From contig NZ_CALMPD010000155.1 in assembly GCF_937871865.1 (NCBI RefSeq), forward strand, positions 1 through 33,547: a stretch of DNA of 33,547 nucleotides, written 5' to 3'. Source of the DNA: an uncultured Legionella sp. (lineage in GTDB: Bacteria > Pseudomonadota > Gammaproteobacteria > Legionellales > Legionellaceae). The notes below the pieces were generated by a model. The model did not search any database. It saw only the letters and a program-made list of their open reading frames with translations, and was not told where the DNA came from. Position numbers and translations under genes: made by a program. Positions 18,288 through 27,935 of this stretch are shown here, in pieces (the first letter of the stretch is position 1; the number at the start of each line of letters is the position of its first letter).

Positions 18288-19353
18288 CTGCTTGCTCCTT
18301 GATGATTGCAACAATTCGGTCAGTTGCTGACTTGATTTTTAGCGCTCTGATTTTATTATCTATGTCCATTTGATTTTTCATCACTTCCTGCAAACCATTT
18401 AATAAAGTTCCTGCATTTAATGACTGATCCTGAATTACCACACTAATCCCCATTCCCTGAAAATAACGGGCATTCTGAATTTGATCGCCACGGCTTACCT
18501 GTGCAGAGAGAGGAATAAGAATATGCGGTTTCCCTAGAGCCAGAATTTCATATAAGGAGTTAGCTCCAGCTCGAGAAATAACTACAGAGGATATTGCAAA
18601 TAAATCAGCTAATTCATCATTTGCGTATTCAAACTGTCGATAACCAGTAAGAGAATCAAGCGACGCATCGAGCTTTCCCTTTCCACACAAATGGATTACC
18701 TGATACTCTTTAAGCAATTCACCAAGAGCCGAACGGACACTTTGATTAATAGAGCCAGCACCTAAACTGCCGCCAATTACAAGCAAGCATGGTTTATCTG
18801 CTTTAAAACCACATAACTCGAGTCCACGTAGCTTATTTCCCTCAAATAACTGCTGGCGAATTGGCGTTCCAGTAACATCAATTTTATCCTGTCTCTTGAA
18901 GTGTTTTTTGCCTGCCTCAAAAGTAAGGCAAATTTTATTTACAAATGGGAAACAAAGGCGATTAGCCAATCCTGGGGTCATATCCGACTCATGAGCCACA
19001 ACAGGAATGCGATTGAGCCATGCTCCTACAACAACAGGAAAAGCAACAAAGCCACCTTTAGAAAAAACAACATCCGGTTTTAATTTATGAAACAACCAGA
19101 ACGATTGGACAACACCAATAAAAATCTTAAACGGATCAAGTATGTTTTTGAAGCTAAAATAGCGACGTAATTTTCCACTGTTTACAGCATGAAAAGGTAT
19201 CCCAATGTTTTGGATCATGCCTTTTTCAATCCCATCAGCAGAACCAATATAATGGATATTCCACCCATCGGCTGAAAACTCTTTAATTAATGCCAGGTTG
19301 GGAGTCACGTGCCCCGCTGTTCCTCCACCAGTAAAAACAATACGTTGGCTCAT
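18262..19353 (-). CDS. murG: MurG-type UDP-GlcNAc transferase, Firmicutes-like
   Basis: This is a GT28 glycosyltransferase of 363 residues. MurG adds GlcNAc to lipid I to make lipid II on the inner membrane. Motifs: FTGGGTAGHVTPNLALI near residues 7-23, SGKLRRYFSF near 59, VVFSKGGFVAFPVVVGAW near 95, HESDMTPGLANR near 121, LLVIGGSLGAGSINQSV near 190, and SRAGANSLYEILALGKPHILIPL near 259. The wording GGTAGHVTPN, SGKLRRYF and HESDMTPGLAN matches Bacillus-type MurG much better than E. coli MurG (GGTGGHVFPG, HEQNGIAG). It lies outside any division cluster, between nadC (4-nt overlap) and the dipeptidase gene (26-nt overlap). It is probably a second copy in this genome. Confidence 0.88.
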   Translation of the reverse strand: MSQRIVFTGGGTAGHVTPNLALIKEFSADGWNIHYIGSADGIEKGMIQNIGIPFHAVNSGKLRRYFSFKNILDPFKIFIGVVQSFWLFHKLKPDVVFSKGGFVAFPVVVGAWLNRIPVVAHESDMTPGLANRLCFPFVNKICLTFEAGKKHFKRQDKIDVTGTPIRQQLFEGNKLRGLELCGFKADKPCLLVIGGSLGAGSINQSVRSALGELLKEYQVIHLCGKGKLDASLDSLTGYRQFEYANDELADLFAISSVVISRAGANSLYEILALGKPHILIPLSAQVSRGDQIQNARYFQGMGISVVIQDQSLNAGTLLNGLQEVMKNQMDIDNKIRALKIKSATDRIVAIIKEQADVQAPRTV

Positions 19354-20192
19354 AATAGTTCCCTAACCAATAAACTCAGATCAATAGCTTTAACTGATTT
19401 AGTAATAGCCCCGACAGAGATGAAATCCACGCCACAATGAGCAATTTCAGCAATATTCTCAATGCTAATTCCACCCGAAGCTTCTAATTCGCAATATTTA
19501 GGATGATTCATTTTTACTGCCTGGGCCAACATATCAAGACTAAAATTATCTAACAATATTCTATCTGGATGAGCTTCAAAAGCCTCACGTAACTCATCTA
19601 GTGTTTCCACTTCAATTTCAACTAATAAGTGCTTGTTTGTACTTCTGGCCAGATTAATTGCTTTAGCAACCGATCCACATGCCTTAATATGATTTTCTTT
19701 AATTAAAAATGCATCATAAAGACCCATGCGATGATTCACTCCCCCACCACAGCGAACCGCGTATTTTTGAGCGAACCGAAGTCCAGGAATTGTTTTACGT
19801 GTATCCAGGAGTCGAGTCTGAGTTCCTTGCAGCTTTTGCACGTAAGAATAAGTCTGGGTCGCAGTAGCAGATAATGTCTGTAAAAAATTGAGTGCAGTAC
19901 GCTCAGCAGTCAAAAGACTGCTTGCGGTACCATGAAGAACACATAGCGAAGCTTTGGAGGACAACCAGTCCCCTTCAGAAACCAGCCATTCAATCTCTAT
20001 TTTGTCATCTATTTGATGGAATACTTCATTTACCCAAGGTTGACCACAAACCAGCATCGCTTCTCTCGAAATGATTTCCGCTTCAACAATCAGCTGAGGA
20101 GGGAGCAAAGAAGCAGTAACATCACCAGTACCTACATCTTCAAGCAACGCATTTTTAACGTCAGATGTAACCTGCATCATATCTATATTCAA
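19350..20192 (-). CDS. nadC: Quinolinate phosphoribosyltransferase NadC
   Basis: NadC makes nicotinate mononucleotide from quinolinate and PRPP in de novo NAD synthesis. The 280-residue length is standard. Motifs: LLEDVGTGDVTA near residues 16-27, LTAERTALNFLQTLS near 92, LLDTRKTIPGLRFAQKYAVR near 127-146, GGGVNHRMGLYDAFLIKENH near 148-167, EIEVETLDE, and EASGGISIENI near 236. The start is a TTG at 20192 with AAGGA about 9 bases upstream; ATGs four and five codons later are alternatives. The start overlaps the antiporter stop. Its partners nadB and nadA are at 29452-32511. Confidence 0.95.
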   Translation of the reverse strand: MNIDMMQVTSDVKNALLEDVGTGDVTASLLPPQLIVEAEIISREAMLVCGQPWVNEVFHQIDDKIEIEWLVSEGDWLSSKASLCVLHGTASSLLTAERTALNFLQTLSATATQTYSYVQKLQGTQTRLLDTRKTIPGLRFAQKYAVRCGGGVNHRMGLYDAFLIKENHIKACGSVAKAINLARSTNKHLLVEIEVETLDELREAFEAHPDRILLDNFSLDMLAQAVKMNHPKYCELEASGGISIENIAEIAHCGVDFISVGAITKSVKAIDLSLLVRELL

Positions 20193-21627
20193 ACGTGCAC
20201 TTCCTTCTTCTTGTTAGCATACCGAGCTTTTAATAAAGGCGGAGCAATAAAAGTGGTAACCAAAACCATTAACACTATAGCGGAAAATAGTTCATCAGAA
20301 ATTACTCCCAAAGTCCTGCCAATTGAAGCAAAAACCAGTCCTACCTCACCACGTGGTAACATACCAATACCAATAAGCAAACGATCATCTTTGCGGTTCG
20401 CCCCCAAACCACTAATCAATTTACCAATAATCGCGGCAATGATTAGCCCACTAGAGAGCATAATAACATTCAAGTTGTAAAATGTTTCTAATTTTACCTG
20501 AATTCCAATGACCATAAAAAATATGGGAGCCAAAATAGATTCTAATGGAGCTACCAAATTTTGGATGCTGCGATTTTGCCCGGGATTATTGTCTTCTGAT
20601 TTAAAATAATCGTCATGAAGAATAACGCCCGCAGCAAAAGCGCCAATGATAGCAGCCAATTGCACAAAAGAAGCCAGCCAGGAAAGCGTCATAACAAATA
20701 CAAACGAAATGAACAATTTGCTTTCCCACGGTTCAAAAAAACGAAAAAAGTGAACCGATTTGCGTAGAATAACAGGTCCTAGCATTAGAGCACAAATAAA
20801 GAACAAAATCGCATAAATAATGATTCGGACCACCATCATTAAATCAACCACTCCACTAATGACGATACTGCTAACGACGGCTAAAATGATCAGTCCCAAT
20901 ATATCATCCAGCATCGCTGCGCCCAAGATGGTTCGAGCTTCCCGAGTACGTAGTTTATTCATTTCTTTTAGTACTCGAGCGGTAATCCCTATACTGGTTG
21001 CACTAAGGGTTGCTGCAATGAATAAATCAGCCTGGAAGGACGAATCAGGTAATAAAAAATAGGCCGCAGCAAAACCTAATAACATAGGAGCTAAAACACC
21101 TATGATTGCCACGAACATGGATTCTCTTCCTGTATGTTTTAACTCGTCCACAGAACTCTCTAACCCAACCATAAACAATAAAAAGATAACTCCGTAACGA
21201 GAAAAAATATCGACAATATATGCAATTTTAAGATATTCAGTACCCCTAGAACCACTTAAAGCTTCGGTCACCTGATTCGCATAAAATGGATTTTGAATTA
21301 CAGATGCAACGGCATGCTCCAAAGAAACACCACTCAGCATTTCTTTAATGATATTAAAAATGGCGGATCCCTCTCGTAGAATGACAACCAATTGGTTACC
21401 ACACAAATAGCTAATATTTCCTACTAAAACGCCCATTAATAATTCACCCAAAACTCCCGGTTGATTCATGCGTTTTGCAAGATAGCGTCCTATAACAGCG
21501 AAGAAAAAAATGGTAGTCACACCAAGAAGGACGGAAGCAACAGGATCTGCATGCCCCCCCCCCCAGAAGCAAATGCCAACATCGGACAGACAGCCAGAAC
21601 AAGAAACCACCATTTGGAAATGCGCAT
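20189..21627 (-). CDS. Cation/proton antiporter (CPA2, Kef-type), reading frame split at a G tract
   Basis: This is a polytopic membrane antiporter with about 12 membrane segments: GVLGELLMGVLVGN near the start, IFLLFMVGLESSVDELK, SATLSATSIGITARVL, AAMLDDILGLIILAVVSS (the conserved Asp pair of the ion site) and GMLPRGEVGLVFASIG. There is no TrkA-N regulatory domain. The natural start appears to be the ATG at 21627, which opens a signal peptide (MRISKWWFLVLAVCPMLAFA), but in this sequence that frame ends at 21517 after 36 residues because the G run at 21554-21564 has 11 Gs. With 12 Gs the frames join into about 479 residues. The downstream frame as it stands can only start at 21613 or later, without a ribosome site. 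nadC follows, overlapping the stop codon. Confidence 0.82.
21554..21564 (-). repeat. Homopolymer of 11 G (C on + strand), candidate slippage tract
   Basis: Eleven Cs on the + strand (G on the coding strand) lie directly after the signal-peptide codons of the antiporter gene. Reading frames on the two sides are offset by one. Adding one G or removing two would join them. Runs this long are prone to slipped-strand mispairing, and also to sequencing error. Confidence 0.85.
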
Positions 21628-21678
21628 CTTACTTAACCCTTATATGTAATAGATTACTTTCCTCACTGCCATCTGACG

Positions 21679-22347
21679 GTCATCCCACGGAGCTAGCGGC
21701 GAAAGAGCTCCCGGGATTCAGGAGATCCTTCGCTATGCTCAGGATGACGTACTTTTCTTAATGGCAATGGCTCCCGCCAGGTTCTGTGATTGTCTTTGCG
21801 GACAATCAGAAAAGTCGCGTCCACCTTAACCGCCCGTCATCCTGAGGAGCTAGCGACAAAGGAGCTCCCGGGATTCAGGAGATCCTTCGCTATGCTCAGG
21901 ATGACGTACTTTTCTTAATGGCAATGGCTCCCGCCAGGTTCTGTGATTGTCTTTGCGGACAATCAGAAAAGTCGCGTCCACCCTCACCGCCCGTCATCCT
22001 GAGGAGCGAGCGGCGAAGGATCTCCCGGGATTCAGGAGATCCTTCGCTATGCTCAGGATGACGTACTTTGCTTAATGGCAATGGCTCCCGATGTCTTTAC
22101 GGACAATCAGAAAAGTCGCACCCACCTTAACCGCCCGTCATCCTGAGGATGCTAGCGGCGAAGGATCTCCCAGGATTCAGGCGCTCCTTCGCTATGCTCA
22201 GGATGATGTACTTTTCTTAATGGCAATGGCTCCCGCCAGGTTCTGTGATTGTCTTTACGGACAATCAGAAAAGTCGCACCCACCTTCACCGCCTATCATC
22301 CTGAGGAGCTAGCGACGAAGGCTCTCCCGGGATTCAGGCGATCCTTC
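21679..22347. repeat. Tandem array of about 4.3 copies of a 157-bp unit containing the palindromic element
   Basis: Units begin with GTCATC at 21679, 21836, 21993, 22137 and (altered) 22295. The periods are 157, 157, 144 and 158 bp; the third unit is short by a deletion and the fifth is cut off near 22347. Each unit is a palindrome of about 70 bp (outer arms of 11 bp, inner arms of about 12 bp, apical loop near CGGGATTCA) followed by about 85 bp of spacer. The spacer carries its own small hairpin, GATTGTC and GACAATC (for example 21788-21807 and 21945-21964), which the deletion in unit three destroys. Unit one has changes in its left arm (CATCCCACGG), and unit four has changes on both sides. 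Confidence 0.85.
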
Positions 22348-22397
22348 ATTAACGCGCACAAAAGGTGCTTTCTTATGCGGTAAACAAAATTTATTCA

Positions 22398-22422
22398 CGG
22401 GACTTAGCACTATTCAGTCCCG
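22398..22422 (-). terminator. Terminator of ppsA
   Basis: CGGGAC (22398-22403) and GTCCCG (22417-22422) form a 6-bp GC-rich stem with a 13-nt loop, only 4 bp past the ppsA stop. An AT-rich run with several Ts follows on the - strand, so it is probably an intrinsic terminator. Confidence 0.55.
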
Positions 22423-22426
22423 AGCA

Positions 22427-24808
22427 TTATTTTTGTTTTGCAAGAAACAAGCAGGTTTCCAAAACTGAATCAGGATTGAGTGACACACTATCAATTCCCT
22501 CTTTCATTAACCATTGAGCAAAATCCTGGTGATCTGAAGGTCCCTGCCCACAAATCCCTATGTATTTTCCTGCTTCTTTACATGCCACAATAGCCATGTG
22601 TAACAATGCTTTCACCGCATCATTACGCTCATCAAATTGAGCTGCAATTAATCCAGAGTCCCTGTCTAATCCCAAGGTTAACTGGGTAAGATCATTTGAG
22701 CCAATTGAAAACCCATCAAAATGCTCTAAAAATTCGGTAGCCAGTAATGCATTAGAAGGTAACTCACACATCATAATGACACGCAAGCCATGCGTTCCGC
22801 GCTCAAGACCATGCTGTTTTAATACTTGAATCACATTACTTGCTTCTGACACAGTTCTGACAAATGGAATCATTACTTCGACATTAGTTAAACCCATGTC
22901 TTCTCTAACGCGTCTGACGGCTTTACATTCAAGTGCAAAACATTCAAAGAATGATGGGGAAACATAGCGTGATGCTCCTCGGAACCCTAACATAGGGTTT
23001 TCTTCATGAGGCTCATACAATTTACCACCAATCAGATTGGCATACTCATTCGATTTGAAATCAGACAGACGTACTATAACAGGCTTCGGGTAAAACGCTG
23101 CGGCAATAGTTGCTATACCTTCCTTTAAACGCTCAACATAGTATTCAACTGGTGAAGAATATGCCGCAGTTTTTTCAGTTATATACTCTTTAAGCTCTTT
23201 ATCTTGCAAGGTATCATAATCAAGCAGTGCCCTGGGGTGAATTCCAATGGTATTGGAGATCAGGAACTCAAGCCGTGCCAAGCCAACCCCTGAATTTGGA
23301 ATCGATTGGAAAGCAAAAGCTCGTTCAGGATTTCCTACATTCAACATTACTTTCATAGGTAATTCAGGCATGGTGTCTACATCAAGACGGACTTGCTCAA
23401 AGGGCAAAATACCCGCATAGACAAAACCGGTATCGCCTTCGGCACAACTTACTGTAACCTCTGCTCCATCGGTAATCGTTTTAGTAGCATCACCACATCC
23501 AACTACCGCAGGAATGCCTAATTCTCGAGCAATAATTGCCGCATGACAGGTTCTTCCGCCACGATTAGTTACAATAGCAGAAGCTCGTTTCATTACGGGC
23601 TCCCAATCAGGATCAGTCATGTCAGAAATAAGAACATCACCAGGCTGAACTTTATGCATTTCGCTGATATCTTTAATAATCTTGGCCTTACCTTGCCCTA
23701 TCCGCTGGCCGATACTTCGTCCCTCAGATAAAACCTCACCTCTTTTTTGCAACGTGTATCGTTCTAATACCTGTTTATTATCCCGGCTTTTTACCGTCTC
23801 CGGGCGTGCTTGCAGTATGTATAATTTGCCATTGTTGCCGTCTTTAGCCCATTCAATATCCATTGGTCGGCCATAGTGTTTTTCTATAATTAAAGCCTGG
23901 CGAGCCAATTGCTCTACCTCTTCAGCATTTAAAGAAAATATCAAGCGTTCTGCTGCATCAACATCAACAATTTTGACCCGTCGTTCCAATGTCGGATCAT
24001 CACAATAAATCATCTTCAACTCTTTACTGCCAAGATTTCTGCGAATGACGGCTGGTTTCCCCGCATGTACTCCTGGCTTATGAACATAAAATTCATCCGG
24101 ATTCACAGCACCTTGCACAACCATCTCACCTAAACCATAAGATGAAGTAATAAATACCACCTGATCAAAACCAGATTCAGTATCCATCGTAAACATAACA
24201 CCGCTTACAGCCAAATCACTGCGAATCATTTGCTGAATACCAGCAGATAAAGCCACATCATTATGGGCAAACTCATGGTGCACTCGATAAGCAATGGCCC
24301 GGTCATTAAACAAGGATGCGAATACATGCTTAATCGAATCTAAAACTGAAGCAATGCCCTTAACATTCAGAAAAGTCTCTTGTTGGCCAGCAAAAGAGGC
24401 ATCAGGCAAATCCTCAGCTGTAGCAGAAGATCTGACCGCCACACTAAATTCATCATGACCAATGCGCTCAGCAAGATCCTGATAAGCCTGAGTTACTGCT
24501 TTTTCAAATTCAGGGGTGAACGGGGTGTTTATAATCATCTCACGGATTTCTTTACCAACAATAGCCAATTGGCGTACATCATCCGTATCCAAAACCGACA
24601 ATTTTTCATAGATTCGCTTATCCAGACCATCTCTGGATAAAAATTCACGAAAAGAATCCGCGGTAGTAGCAAAACCACCAGGTACTGCAACACCAGCTGA
24701 GGATAAATGACTTATCATTTCACCCAGAGAAGAGTTCTTACCACCCACCTGCTCCAAGTCTCGCATTCCAAGTTGCGCCAAATCGATAGTATGTGCTTTA
24801 ACCGTCAT
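22427..24808 (-). CDS. ppsA: Phosphoenolpyruvate synthase
   Basis: PpsA makes PEP from pyruvate and ATP for gluconeogenesis, which suits an amino-acid-fed organism. From the ATG at 24808 it has 793 residues (E. coli 792). Domain order: an N-terminal ATP-grasp domain ([31 protein letters not shown] near 116-135), the phosphohistidine domain with [20 protein letters not shown] near 417-436 (catalytic His), and a C-terminal PEP-binding barrel ([37 protein letters not shown]). The ATG has GGGGTGG just upstream; an in-frame GTG two codons earlier is less likely. A regulatory kinase gene (ppsR) is not adjacent. Confidence 0.96.
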   Translation of the reverse strand: MTVKAHTIDLAQLGMRDLEQVGGKNSSLGEMISHLSSAGVAVPGGFATTADSFREFLSRDGLDKRIYEKLSVLDTDDVRQLAIVGKEIREMIINTPFTPEFEKAVTQAYQDLAERIGHDEFSVAVRSSATAEDLPDASFAGQQETFLNVKGIASVLDSIKHVFASLFNDRAIAYRVHHEFAHNDVALSAGIQQMIRSDLAVSGVMFTMDTESGFDQVVFITSSYGLGEMVVQGAVNPDEFYVHKPGVHAGKPAVIRRNLGSKELKMIYCDDPTLERRVKIVDVDAAERLIFSLNAEEVEQLARQALIIEKHYGRPMDIEWAKDGNNGKLYILQARPETVKSRDNKQVLERYTLQKRGEVLSEGRSIGQRIGQGKAKIIKDISEMHKVQPGDVLISDMTDPDWEPVMKRASAIVTNRGGRTCHAAIIARELGIPAVVGCGDATKTITDGAEVTVSCAEGDTGFVYAGILPFEQVRLDVDTMPELPMKVMLNVGNPERAFAFQSIPNSGVGLARLEFLISNTIGIHPRALLDYDTLQDKELKEYITEKTAAYSSPVEYYVERLKEGIATIAAAFYPKPVIVRLSDFKSNEYANLIGGKLYEPHEENPMLGFRGASRYVSPSFFECFALECKAVRRVREDMGLTNVEVMIPFVRTVSEASNVIQVLKQHGLERGTHGLRVIMMCELPSNALLATEFLEHFDGFSIGSNDLTQLTLGLDRDSGLIAAQFDERNDAVKALLHMAIVACKEAGKYIGICGQGPSDHQDFAQWLMKEGIDSVSLNPDSVLETCLFLAKQK

Positions 24809-24948
24809 ATCCACCCCAAAGTCATAAAATGATAGTCATTCTACTTAAATTGTCACACTATTGGAATTAGAACCTTCAATGTCATTAAATTCCCTATAAT
24901 CGAGGCATATTAAATCAAGGTTTTTAACAAAATTATTTAATGCCGGGG

Positions 24949-24976
24949 TTGTTGCATTTCCATAAAATGGCAACAA
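24949..24976. promoter_or_regulatory. Inverted repeat between ppsA and the Ntn hydrolase gene
   Basis: TTGTTGC (24949-24955) and GCAACAA (24970-24976) form a 7-bp stem, with a smaller CCAT/ATGG pair nested inside. It lies between divergent genes, about 140 bp upstream of ppsA and about 120 bp upstream of the hydrolase. It could be an operator shared by the two; I cannot name a regulator. Confidence 0.35.
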
Positions 24977-25093
24977 TCCAGGTATAAATGACAAAGAGAA
25001 TTATTGTGAGTTAAGATAAGCTGCTGTAAAAATTACGACGAACAGATTCCTTTGAATCTGCCCTATAAGTTCACTTATTACAAGGATGTTACA

Positions 25094-26089
25094 ATGTTTA
25101 AGCATATAGCACTTATATCTGTTGCCTTGTCTTTAAATGCGATTTCCTACATTACTTCAGCCTGTTCTGCACTGGTTTTTAATAAAAATAAAGCAGCTAC
25201 TGTCGCAGTTAACCTGGACTGGAAATACAGAGAAGGAGCAGTAGTTATTCACCCACGAGACACTCTGATGGTTTCTAATGTGGACAGTCATCAATACCAC
25301 CCACTTATCTGGAAAAGCCGTTATGGCAGTGTTGTATTTCATGGTGGTCATCGTTTCAAACCCGGGCCTGCAGCGGACGGTATGAATGAAAAAGGACTTA
25401 CCGCATCTATTCTGGAATTAAGCGCCTCTCAGTACCCTTCAGACCAAGAGCTTCCGGCACTCAGCACTTCAGAGTGGGTGCAATATGTATTGGATAATTT
25501 TCAAACAGTTCAGGAAGTGATTGACAACAGTCAAAACTACCAATTAATTGCCGGGACTTATCGCAACGTGGCGATGAATTTTCATCTACTGGTTAATGAT
25601 GCAGAGGGTAAATCCGCCATTTTTGAATATTTAAATGGACGATTGATAATCCATACTCAAGATCATTTAACTTTTCCAGTACTAACTAACACCGATTATG
25701 ACTCATCAATTGCCTATCTCAGTGAGTTTAGTGATTTTGGAGGGACGAAACCACTTCCCGGCGGCTATGGCACAAATTCCAGATTTGTAAGAGCTGCAAG
25801 CTATATAAAAAAATTGCCATCATTCATTAGTGAGGAGGAACATATAGCCTATGCCTTTAATGGATTGGGATTGGTAGCACAAGCTCCTGGCGGTACCTCT
25901 CCAACCCAATTAAGTATGGTATTCGATATGGCGAGCAAAACCATCTATTTCCGTAGTATTAATGAAGCGGGGGTAAGATCAATCCCTCTCAATAATATTA
26001 ATTTTAAAGAACTTAATACGGCTTTATCCCTTAACGCCTATCAACATTTCTCAGGAGATGTGCTCAATCACTTTCAATCAATTGGCTAA
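25094..26089 (+). CDS. Choloylglycine hydrolase family Ntn hydrolase, exported
   Basis: This is a linear-amide C-N hydrolase of the penicillin V acylase/bile-salt hydrolase family, 331 residues. The first 23 residues (MFKHIALISV and onward to ITSA) form a signal peptide, and the next residue is Cys24 in CSALVFN, which would become the N-terminal nucleophile after cleavage. Other family blocks: NLDWKY near 41-46, ADGMNEKGLTASIL near 94, LTNTDYD near 198 and YGTNSRFVRAASYI near 222-235. The ATG at 25094 has AAGGA 8 bases upstream; a start 14 codons earlier would add residues before the signal peptide. The substrate (bile salt, acyl-homoserine lactone or other amide) cannot be read off. It is a single gene with a hairpin downstream. 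Confidence 0.87.
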   Translation: MFKHIALISVALSLNAISYITSACSALVFNKNKAATVAVNLDWKYREGAVVIHPRDTLMVSNVDSHQYHPLIWKSRYGSVVFHGGHRFKPGPAADGMNEKGLTASILELSASQYPSDQELPALSTSEWVQYVLDNFQTVQEVIDNSQNYQLIAGTYRNVAMNFHLLVNDAEGKSAIFEYLNGRLIIHTQDHLTFPVLTNTDYDSSIAYLSEFSDFGGTKPLPGGYGTNSRFVRAASYIKKLPSFISEEEHIAYAFNGLGLVAQAPGGTSPTQLSMVFDMASKTIYFRSINEAGVRSIPLNNINFKELNTALSLNAYQHFSGDVLNHFQSIG

Positions 26090-26120
26090 AGATGAATCCA
26101 CGGCCTTCGCCTTGCCTCTT

Positions 26121-26202
26121 GATGAGATGTGGCCCGACATCTATCTCCAGCGGTTAAGATTCGTTCCAATTGAGTAGATTTGTGTCGGGTCATGGGCCCG
26201 AC
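26121..26202. repeat. Pair of GGCCCGAC-containing hairpins after the hydrolase gene
   Basis: GATGT and ACATC (26126-26141) flank GGCCCG. Further on, GTCGGG (26184-26189) and CCCGAC (26197-26202) form a hairpin followed by CTACAG and a short T-run, in a position to end transcription of the hydrolase gene. I have the impression that sequences like GTCGGG...CCCGACCTACA recur in several bacterial genomes as an extragenic repeat, but only this region shows it here. Confidence 0.4.
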
Positions 26203-26270
26203 CTACAGTTTTTATCCCTTGATGGGGTATTATTAGGGATCGGTGACGGATTGTATAGCTCGAATAAACA

Positions 26271-27935
26271 TCACTCTGAATTTTTAGCTAGAGGTTCATT
26301 CACATGACATGCAGCAAGTGCTTTAGGAAAATCCTTAAAGAAATTATGGTCGCCAATTAGTTTAATAATGCCTATTTTACGCAGCTTTTCTTCAACCAGC
26401 TCATTGGCACCACTTAACATGACCCGAACACCGCGCTGATGCAAACCTGTAATCACGTCCTCAAGCGTTTGCAAGCCGGTAACGTCCATAAAAGGTACCC
26501 ACCTCATTCTAATGATTAAGATGTGTGGATCAGTATGCGTCGCAGCAAGAGCCCGTTGAAATACTTCGACAGCCCCAAAGAAGAAAGGCCCTTCAATTGC
26601 ATAAACCAATACTCCAGGAGGCAAATCAGCAATATTTTGTTGTTGTAACTCTTGAGTCAAATCATCCTGTGACATTTGTTGCACTTCCACCCCGAAAGCC
26701 ATACGTCGCATGAAATGCAAAATAGCAATAATGACCCCAATGTTCACAGCAACAACCAAATCGACAAAAACGGTCAAAACAAAAGTGACTAATAGAATAA
26801 CAACATCAGCTTTTGGAGCTAACTTGACTATTTTAAGAAAATGATGGATTTCACTCATGTTCCAGGCAACGACAAATAATATCGCGGCCAAGGCGGCCAA
26901 AGGTACATTTACTGCTAATGGGGCTAAAAATAAAATAATTAAAATCAAAGTTACTGCATGGATTATTCCTGATAATGGACTATTCCCGCCATTACGAATA
27001 TTCGTTGCTGTTCGAGCAATGGCCCCCGTCGCAGCAAACCCTCCGAACAAGGGAACCAGAATATTCGCCAAACCTTGTCCTACCAGCTCTCGATTAGAGT
27101 TATGCAGGGTTCCAGACATTCCATCAGCAACAACAGCAGATAATAATGATTCAATCGCACCGAGCATCGCAATAGTAAAAGCAGGCCCTACCAATTCAAT
27201 CATTTTATTCATAGTGATGGTTGGCCACTCGAAAGCTGGCAATCCCTGAGGAATTCCGCCAAACATACTGCCAATAGTAGCAACACTATCAAAATGGTAC
27301 ATAGATTGTAAAAGGGTTGCGAGAACCAAAGCCACCAAAGGACCTGGAACACGTTTAAATCCTGGTAATTTGTTTGAAAAAAGAACAATAACTAAAGAAC
27401 ATAAACCCAAAACAGTAGTCGGCAGATTCAATTGAGGAAGAGTTTGAATTAAATGCCATAATTTTTCATGGAAATGTGTCCCGGTTGTTGCGGGCAAACC
27501 GAAAAAATACTGCCACTGTCCGACCCAAATGACCACAGCAATTCCTGAGGTAAATCCTACGATAACCGGACTGGGAATAAATTTTATGATACCCCCTAAT
27601 CGGGCGAGCCCAAAAAACAGCAATATAAATCCTGCCATCAGAGTAGCAATTTGCAACCCTGATATCCCATATTTTGCAGTTATTCCTGCAAGAACAACAA
27701 TAAATGCTCCAGTAGGACCAGCAATCTGTAATCGACTGCCTCCCATTATAGAAACCACTAAACCAGCAACAATTGCAGTATATAATCCCTGTTCTGGTTT
27801 CGCTCCGGAAGCGATGGCAAATGCCATTGCTAATGGCAAAGCAACGACCCCAACGATTAACCCAGAAATAATATTCTGTAACCAATATTTTTTTTGAAAT
27901 AACCCCGCACGATAAGATTCGATAATTGTATTCAT
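26271..27935 (-). CDS. SulP family anion transporter with STAS domain
   Basis: This is an inner-membrane transporter of about 554 residues. The N-terminal part has 10-12 membrane segments, with ISGLIVGVVALPLAMAFAIA near residue 22 and the family block SRLQIAGPTGAFIVVLAGI near 66-84. FIPSPVIVGFTSGIAVVI, ATGAIARTATNIRNGGNSPLSGI and an abundance of glycine fit SulP. The last 120 residues form a STAS domain (VLVYAIEGPFFFGAVEVF, PFMDVTGLQTLEDV). The substrate could be sulfate or bicarbonate; sequence alone does not decide. I chose the ATG at 27935; an in-frame TTG 18 codons earlier is unlikely. No sulfate-reduction genes are nearby. Confidence 0.88.
   Translation of the reverse strand: MNTIIESYRAGLFQKKYWLQNIISGLIVGVVALPLAMAFAIASGAKPEQGLYTAIVAGLVVSIMGGSRLQIAGPTGAFIVVLAGITAKYGISGLQIATLMAGFILLFFGLARLGGIIKFIPSPVIVGFTSGIAVVIWVGQWQYFFGLPATTGTHFHEKLWHLIQTLPQLNLPTTVLGLCSLVIVLFSNKLPGFKRVPGPLVALVLATLLQSMYHFDSVATIGSMFGGIPQGLPAFEWPTITMNKMIELVGPAFTIAMLGAIESLLSAVVADGMSGTLHNSNRELVGQGLANILVPLFGGFAATGAIARTATNIRNGGNSPLSGIIHAVTLILIILFLAPLAVNVPLAALAAILFVVAWNMSEIHHFLKIVKLAPKADVVILLVTFVLTVFVDLVVAVNIGVIIAILHFMRRMAFGVEVQQMSQDDLTQELQQQNIADLPPGVLVYAIEGPFFFGAVEVFQRALAATHTDPHILIIRMRWVPFMDVTGLQTLEDVITGLHQRGVRVMLSGANELVEEKLRKIGIIKLIGDHNFFKDFPKALAACHVNEPLAKNSE

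Larger units (their letters stand above)
21628..22426. other. Gene-free region with the tandem repeat array
   Basis: This stretch of about 800 bp between the antiporter and ppsA genes holds the tandem palindrome array (21679-22347) and the ppsA terminator (22398-22422). The short open frames in it are made of repeat sequence, have no ribosome sites and are not genes. Confidence 0.75.

Noticed and set aside
20013..20480. 155-residue open frame opposite nadC and the antiporter
   Set aside because: It is antisense to two clear genes, with no ribosome site or recognisable motif.
21896..22312. Small open frames in the tandem repeats
   Set aside because: They consist of repeat sequence, exist in several copies with frame changes and lack ribosome sites.
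21679..22347. CRISPR array
   Set aside because: The units are 144-158 bp long, palindromic over half their length, and the spacers are near-identical. No cas genes are nearby.
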